Source of the DNA: Candidatus Latescibacterota bacterium
Lineage (GTDB): Bacteria; Latescibacterota; 4484-107; B68-G9
Assembly: GCA_012962735.1 (NCBI GenBank)
Contig: DTXA01000568.1
Span: 1-9,136 of the forward strand
Reading direction: 5' to 3'
Length of the DNA stretch: 9,136 nucleotides
Under the pieces are notes generated by a model. That model had not been told where the DNA came from. It made no database searches and worked only from the letters and a program-made list of their open reading frames with translations. This document shows positions 5,415 to 9,136 of this stretch, piece by piece (the stretch's first letter is position 1; every line of letters starts with the position of its first letter). Position numbers and translations under genes: made by a program.

Positions 5415-5450
5415 CCCCAAAAAAGCATCGGAGCAAAGAACCTTTTGGGG
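5415..5450 (+). repeat. Dispersed palindromic repeat, copy 5 (before the activating enzyme)
   Basis: GCCCCAAAA (5414-5422) pairs with TTTTGGGGC (5443-5451) in nine pairs, and the loop carries GCATCGGAGC then AAAGAACC. This copy has an extra A in the left arm and C for T in the right arm. It ends 17 nt before the ATG at 5468. Upstream, the gene for endonuclease V ends at 5409, and no extended flank like that of copies 2 and 4 is visible. Confidence 0.85.
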
Positions 5451-5467
5451 CACACAAACGAGGAAGG

Positions 5468-6157
5468 ATGACCTTCGGGGGGATACAGAAACTGTCAGCC
5501 CTGGACTTCCCGGACCATCTGGCCGTGACGGTCTTCACGGTGGGGTGCGACTTCCGCTGTCCTTACTGCCAAAACCCCGAGCTCGTCCGTGGGGAGTACC
5601 CTGTGAGGATTTCGGAGGATGAGGTATTAAAAGTCCTAAAGGAGCGCAAGGGCTTCGTGGACGGTCTATGCATCACAGGAGGGGAGCCCTTACTTCACCG
5701 GGACCTGGCTCCTTTCCTGAAGAAGGTGAAGGATATGGGGATAGATGTAAAGATCGACACCAATGGACATCATCCAGGCTTTCTAAGGGAGCTTTTAGGG
5801 GAGAAGCTTGTGGACTACGTGGCGGTAGATATAAAGGCTCCCCCTTCAAGGTACTTGGAGATGGTCAGAGCCCCTGTCGATTTGTCTAAGATAGAAGAGA
5901 CCGTAAAGCTTCTCAGGGAGACAGGTGTTCCGCACGAATTCCGCACCACAGTGGTCCCGAGCCTCTTGAAGGACGGCGAATACGAGGAGATCGCCCGTTG
6001 GTTGAAAGGTGCTCCCCGCTATGCTCTCCAGGCCTTCCGGCCTGTAAGGACGTTGGACCCGGACTTCAGAAAGGTGGACCCCACCCCTCCCGAGCTCCTC
6101 GGGGAGCTATGCGCCCGAGTTGCGGGTTACTTTGGGGAATGTGAGGTGCGGGGTTGA
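5468..6157 (+). CDS. Radical SAM glycyl-radical activating enzyme, anaerobic ribonucleotide reductase type (NrdG2/PflA-like)
   Basis: A 229-residue radical SAM protein. Cys27, Cys31 and Cys34 in CDFRCPYCQN form the CxxxCxxC site for the 4Fe-4S cluster that cleaves S-adenosylmethionine. The second landmark, LCITGGEPLLH, is the usual GGE motif. The N-terminal GIQKLSALDFPDHLAVTVFT segment (5-24) and the DVKIDTNGHHP strand resemble the subgroup annotated as anaerobic ribonucleoside-triphosphate reductase activating protein (NrdG2 type). Members place a glycyl radical on a partner enzyme, which is not in this window. GAGG sits 4 nt before ATG 5468. The frame is open upstream, but a longer start would run through repeat copy 5. 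The 3' end overlaps the convergent Nudix gene by 31 bp. Confidence 0.87.
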   Translation: MTFGGIQKLSALDFPDHLAVTVFTVGCDFRCPYCQNPELVRGEYPVRISEDEVLKVLKERKGFVDGLCITGGEPLLHRDLAPFLKKVKDMGIDVKIDTNGHHPGFLRELLGEKLVDYVAVDIKAPPSRYLEMVRAPVDLSKIEETVKLLRETGVPHEFRTTVVPSLLKDGEYEEIARWLKGAPRYALQAFRPVRTLDPDFRKVDPTPPELLGELCARVAGYFGECEVRG

Positions 6158-6609
6158 GGCTTCCTGCCCGTGCGCTTGTATTCAAAGTAATCCTTCAGTA
6201 TCTGCCCGTGGTCAAAAACCAGGGGCTCCGGAAGTCCACCATCGGAGAAAAGTCCGGCCTCCCGAGCATCGTCCAATCCTTTCGGAACCCTCTCCGCCTT
6301 AGCTACATACACCGTGGTGATGGTATGGTGGCGAGGGTCCCTTTCCGGGTCGGAATAGGTGTAAAACTGTTCCAAAAGCTTCACCTCCAGCCCCGTCTCC
6401 TCCCTCGCCTCCCGGACTGCTGCCTCTTCCAAACTTTCCCCATAGTCCACAAATCCCCCCGGGATGGCCCACCCATATGGTGGATTTTTCCTGGATATCA
6501 ACACCACTTTATCCCCGACCTCTATTATAACGTCCACAGTGGGGATCGGGTTCCTGTATATGTGCACCGACTCCCCGCATCTCGGACATTTAAGCTCCCT
6601 GGCAGGCAT
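6127..6609 (-). CDS. Nudix hydrolase, ADP-ribose pyrophosphatase-like
   Basis: A 160-residue protein with a perfect Nudix box, G52-x5-E58-x7-REAREETGL (66-74), which binds divalent metal and cleaves nucleoside-diphosphate-X substrates. The N-terminus has a single CPRC pair (Cys8, Cys11), half of a zinc ribbon. IPTVDVIIEVGDKVVLISR and NPPYGWAIPGGFVDYGES are typical of the ADP-ribose pyrophosphatase-like group, but substrate cannot be read from sequence. I chose ATG 6609 because GAGGAGAGG (6615-6623) lies 5 nt upstream. A GTG two codons earlier would place that signal almost on the start. It follows the phosphatase by 2 nt, so the two are very likely co-transcribed. The C-terminus is polar and basic and overlaps the convergent gene. 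Confidence 0.92.
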   Translation of the reverse strand: MPARELKCPRCGESVHIYRNPIPTVDVIIEVGDKVVLISRKNPPYGWAIPGGFVDYGESLEEAAVREAREETGLEVKLLEQFYTYSDPERDPRHHTITTVYVAKAERVPKGLDDAREAGLFSDGGLPEPLVFDHGQILKDYFEYKRTGRKPQPRTSHSPK

Positions 6610-6611
6610 CT

Positions 6612-8585
6612 TCACCTCTCCTCATCTGTCACATCTCCCTTAAGCTGTGGGGCCTTCGGCTTCCTCTGTTGCTTCACCTTCCGCTCCAAGGGCACAAGCT
6701 TCCTCCTTGGCACCTGAGCACGGAACCCCTCCAGAAACTCGTGGAGCACCCTCCCTTCGCTCTGGGCTGGAGGGCCGACCCCCAGAAGATAGGCTAAGGT
6801 TGGGACGACGTCCGTTGTACATCTCGAGCCCCTTCGGGATGGCTCCTCCACCACCCCTTTCCTGACCCCAGCGCCGGCTAAGACCAGCACCCCGTAGTTG
6901 GAGCCCACCCCGGTCTCGTAAGTGGGCACCATGGGGCCGTGGTTCCCTCCGCCGCAGGGGAAGACCGCCCTTTCCTCCCCCATCCTCAGTACCTCGTCCC
7001 CGGACCAGCGATATCCTCCTGAGTAGCAGAACACTAAATCTCCAATGTGCTCTCCCCATAGCCCCACAACGGGCGCCTCCTCCCTCGTCAGCACGAGGGC
7101 GAACACGTGCTCCCCGGTCTCGGGGTCCTTGAGGTCCCGCATAAGTCGCTGTACCTCAGCCCGCAGACTCGGGTACTCCTCAGGGGAAACCACACCCGTG
7201 GGCTCCCGGCCCTTCAGGTTTATCCACAGGTGGTTCTGCTCGAAGAAGACCTTGCTCCGGCCCCAGTCCACGGCCTGCCCGTCCGGTATGAACGTCAGCC
7301 AGCCCTTGTCCCGAAAGGCGTTCACGAGGGACACTGCCTTCCGGTTGGCCGGCATACCATGGTCGGAGGTCACCACTATCACGTCCCGACTGAGGTCCAC
7401 CCAACGGAGGAACTCTCCCAAAAACCTGTCCATAGCACGGTAGTACCTTCTCAGCTCCTCCCAGGCATCTTGCGCCCTCTCGGAGGAGTATTCCGTCCCC
7501 GTGGGGTCGACCAACGGCACCAGCCTGTGCTCCACGAGGTCGGGGAGGTGCCAGTGGAGGTAGAGAAGCTCCGCACCGGCCTCCTCCATGGCCAGTCGGG
7601 CGGCCTCGGACCACCATGCGGCCTCGTCCGAGAGCGCCTGGTCCACAGTCTCCCAGTCCAATATCCCCTCCCGAACGTGGAGCGCCACAGTCATCATAGC
7701 GTGCACGTAGGGGCCCAACTCCTCCACGAGCTTTCTGCCGAGTTCGGGGTCGGAGCAGAACCTACCGTCCGTCGGGAAGGCCTCGCTCCGGTAGACCCGC
7801 ACCTTATTCCCTTCCGGGGAGCATTCCACCAGCTTAAAACGAAAGGTAGCCTCTACCTCGCCCATCTCCTCAGTGCAGAACCTCTCCCTAACCCAACCAC
7901 TCCACTCCCCGACCTTGAGCCCGAACAGGGCGGCTCTGAGATTCCTCTCCCGACAGAACGCCAGGGTGTCGTAACCATCCCCCTCAGCCCAGAGGAGGGC
8001 CCTATATGTCGGACCTTCGCCCTCGGACGAAGGTTCAACCCCCACCTCGGCCTCTAAAGGGAGCAGGTGGGAGTTCGGAAGGGACGCCCATCCTTCAGCC
8101 TTGGAAAATGTTATGGGATCACCTGCATCCACTTTCAGGGTATGGTATACCGTCGGGAGTGCGACATCGTAGTACGACCTGGCCGGACGATAGATGCGGT
8201 CCAAGAATGTCGCCTTCTCGGACGTGGGAGGATAACCCGCGTAGTTCATGACTATGCTCCTTTTCCCCTCCCTGGCCACCGCCTCCCAGATATACTCCGC
8301 AAGGCATATCCCCGACGAAAACGCCTCCGCCCTGTGGTGCTCGGGCGCCGGGTCGTCCAGCCTGTGCGCTCCCCAGACCACGACCGAGTGCGTGCCGGGC
8401 GTAGCCCCCGTAGCGATGGTCTGCCAATTGGATGGGGTCTGGGCCGGGATGACGGGCCTTAAGCGGCAGAAGCATCCCTCCCGGAAGAGCTTCCCGAAGT
8501 TCGGGAGTATTCCCTCCTCCACGAATCGCTCCAACAGCGTGGGCATCAGTGCATCCATCCCCAACATCAGGGCTTTCCTGGCCAT
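6612..8585 (-). CDS. Alkaline-phosphatase-superfamily phosphodiesterase/nucleotide pyrophosphatase-like protein
   Basis: A 657-residue member of the type I phosphodiesterase/alkaline phosphatase superfamily. The full two-metal site is visible: Asp11 in LMLGMDAL, Thr50 in PAQTPSNWQTIATG as the likely nucleophile, Asp349 and His353 in LPDLVEH, Asp408 and His409 in VTSDHGM, and His549 in GGGNHGP. The C-terminal TTDVVPTLAYLLGV is the usual closing motif, and a basic tail follows (about 620-657). There is no signal peptide, so it is predicted cytosolic. Threonine as nucleophile favours phosphodiester or pyrophosphate substrates over sulfate, but the substrate is unknown. Start ATG 8585 is preferred over 8597 because GGAGGA (8589-8594) sits just before it. 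The gene ends 2 nt before the Nudix start. Confidence 0.88.
   Translation of the reverse strand: MARKALMLGMDALMPTLLERFVEEGILPNFGKLFREGCFCRLRPVIPAQTPSNWQTIATGATPGTHSVVVWGAHRLDDPAPEHHRAEAFSSGICLAEYIWEAVAREGKRSIVMNYAGYPPTSEKATFLDRIYRPARSYYDVALPTVYHTLKVDAGDPITFSKAEGWASLPNSHLLPLEAEVGVEPSSEGEGPTYRALLWAEGDGYDTLAFCRERNLRAALFGLKVGEWSGWVRERFCTEEMGEVEATFRFKLVECSPEGNKVRVYRSEAFPTDGRFCSDPELGRKLVEELGPYVHAMMTVALHVREGILDWETVDQALSDEAAWWSEAARLAMEEAGAELLYLHWHLPDLVEHRLVPLVDPTGTEYSSERAQDAWEELRRYYRAMDRFLGEFLRWVDLSRDVIVVTSDHGMPANRKAVSLVNAFRDKGWLTFIPDGQAVDWGRSKVFFEQNHLWINLKGREPTGVVSPEEYPSLRAEVQRLMRDLKDPETGEHVFALVLTREEAPVVGLWGEHIGDLVFCYSGGYRWSGDEVLRMGEERAVFPCGGGNHGPMVPTYETGVGSNYGVLVLAGAGVRKGVVEEPSRRGSRCTTDVVPTLAYLLGVGPPAQSEGRVLHEFLEGFRAQVPRRKLVPLERKVKQQRKPKAPQLKGDVTDEER
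6615..6623 (-). promoter_or_regulatory. Ribosome binding site of the Nudix gene
   Basis: GAGGAGAGG on the minus strand, inside the last codons of the phosphatase gene, 5 nt before ATG 6609. It decides the start and implies translational coupling. Confidence 0.6.
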
Positions 8586-8989
8586 AAGTCCTCCCATCGT
8601 TGGGCGGGCCGCAGGGGAGCCTCCTGAACCCGAGGCACGGTACCTCCGCCATGGTCTCCCCCACGTGCGCCACGGTGTTCACGTTCATCTCTACCCCCAA
8701 CAGCACCACATATCCCCCTCTGGGCCAGCTTGCCCAAGGGCGAGCGGATATCGAAGGCCCTCAGCCCCAAGAGCTCCTCGGCCTCCTTTCCAATGACCGC
8801 ATACGGGTGGGGTGCAGGCTCCTCTTAGCCTCCGGCCTCCTGAACAGAGCCTCGGTGACGGCACCGTTGACCGATGGGTCTCCCTGCCCTATGGTGGTTG
8901 AAGGTGGGCACCATCATCGTTCCCTCCGGCCCCACCAACTCCAAAAGGGCGTCCACCACATGAGCTCTGGTCACATAGGGCTTTTCCAT
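8586..8989 (-). pseudogene. AAC(3)-family (COG2746-like) N-acetyltransferase remnant
   Basis: Pieces of an aminoglycoside 3-N-acetyltransferase-family protein occur in order but in changing frames. 8989-8891 reads MEKPYVTR then AHVVDALLELVGPEGTMMVP and TFNHH. About 8890-8806 reads GDPSVNGAVTEALFRRPEAK and RSLHPT. 8803-8714 reads YAVIGKEAEELLGL and RAFDIRSPLGKLAQRG. 8715-8586 reads GYVVLLGVEMNVNTVAHVGE and continues to NDGRTY. Intact members carry roughly 35 more residues between the N-terminal KPYVTR-like start and VVDALL, including the HSSL motif, and about 100 more at the C-terminus. Both are missing. The HPT/YAV junction fits a 4-nt deletion, so this is not only homopolymer noise. It is clearly nonfunctional as sequenced. 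Family members include resistance enzymes and many environmental proteins of other function. Confidence 0.83.
8589..8594 (-). promoter_or_regulatory. Ribosome binding site of the phosphatase gene
   Basis: GGAGGA on the minus strand lies 3 nt before ATG 8585. It falls within an in-frame ATG at 8597 that would otherwise add four residues. The bases also encode Gly-Arg-Thr of the upstream AAC(3) remnant (NDGRTY). Confidence 0.6.
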
Positions 8990-8995
8990 ATTCAG

Positions 8996-9136
8996 CTATC
9001 TAAGGGCGCCTTCTTCCGTGACCTTACGGAAGTGAAACCCGTAGATGCTCAAGGTCACCGCCCAAGAGAATAGTCGGGGACGGCGGGCCAGGGTCCAGAA
9101 TAAAAGCTTCCAGTAATACCGCCTCCCTCGCTCCTG
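8996..9136 (-). CDS. C-terminus of a radical SAM protein, B12-binding type (DUF4070-like tail), partial
   Basis: Forty-six codons enter from the right edge and stop at TAG (8996-8998). The sequence RRYYWKLLFWTLARRPRLF (5-23) followed by AVTLSIYGFHFRK (26-38) resembles the C-terminal helical region (DUF4070-like) of B12-binding-domain radical SAM proteins, which typically ends with a conserved I-x-G-x-H-F-R. The catalytic parts lie outside the window, so neither the cluster motif nor the B12 domain can be checked. The call rests on this short tail and is moderate. It would be the first gene of the minus-strand group seen here, 6 nt ahead of the acetyltransferase remnant. Confidence 0.6.
   Translation of the reverse strand, partial: QERGRRYYWKLLFWTLARRPRLFSWAVTLSIYGFHFRKVTEEGALR

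Noticed and set aside
146..5450. CRISPR array
   Set aside because: The similar units are kilobases apart, separated by genes, vary in sequence and one is inverted. There are no regular spacers and no cas genes.
7107..8057. Plus-strand open frame of 316 codons opposite the phosphatase gene
   Set aside because: The minus-strand frame carries the complete metal-binding site of the alkaline phosphatase superfamily. The opposite frame has no motif or ribosome site.
8586..8989. Functional programmed frameshifting in the acetyltransferase
   Set aside because: Several independent frame changes, an internal deletion including the HSSL region and a missing C-terminus cannot be rescued by one recoding event.

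Overview
The window looks like chromosomal DNA from an uncultivated, probably anaerobic bacterium. The sequence is GC-rich and the genes are tightly packed, several joined by ATGA stop/start overlaps. Three features point towards the FCB superphylum or a nearby candidate phylum: a PorV/PorQ-type (UPF0164-like) outer-membrane barrel, the 'VAFRVLP' form of the formyltransferase active-site strand, and the general gene mix. This placement is inference and no phylum can be named. Anaerobic life is suggested by a radical-SAM activating enzyme of the NrdG/PflA type and by the tail of a B12-binding-type radical SAM protein.

Layout. 9-81 is tRNA-Lys(UUU). 204-5409 is a plus-strand series: yajC, def (peptide deformylase), fmt (Met-tRNA formyltransferase), a PorV-like barrel protein, a 59-residue membrane peptide, two tandem paralogous cysteine-rich proteins, a TlyA-like methyltransferase without the S4 domain, and an endonuclease V gene (nfi) broken by one amber codon. 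A glycyl-radical-type activating enzyme follows at 5468-6157. From 6127 to the right edge all genes lie on the minus strand. In their transcription order these are the C-terminus of a radical SAM protein (partial), a decayed AAC(3)-family acetyltransferase remnant, a 657-residue alkaline-phosphatase-superfamily phosphodiesterase and a Nudix hydrolase. The two blocks converge with a 31-bp overlap.

How the genes work together. YajC accompanies SecDF in protein export. Def and Fmt are the two ends of the N-formylmethionine cycle. TlyA-like and EndoV act on RNA or DNA. The rest are mostly uncharacterised or general hydrolases.

The most unusual feature is a dispersed palindromic repeat. Its arms are CCCCAAAAAGT and ACTTTTTGGGG, around a conserved asymmetric 13-nt loop. 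It occupies all five real intergenic gaps of the plus-strand series (cores at 146-180, 1092-1110, 3003-3037, 3285-3319 and 5415-5450), each time 13-23 nt before a start codon, and is absent from the minus-strand genes. One copy is inverted and one keeps only its left half. Two copies share a further ~60-bp upstream block that also encodes the last five codons of two unrelated genes. It could be a small mobile repeat or a leader/operator element that defines a regulon, and I know of no described family matching it.

A second notable feature is nfi: its only defect is TAG at the codon for the wedge tyrosine (Tyr80 in the Thermotoga enzyme). No gene-free stretch exceeds 300 bases. The longest stretch without an intact gene (8586-8995) holds the AAC(3) remnant.
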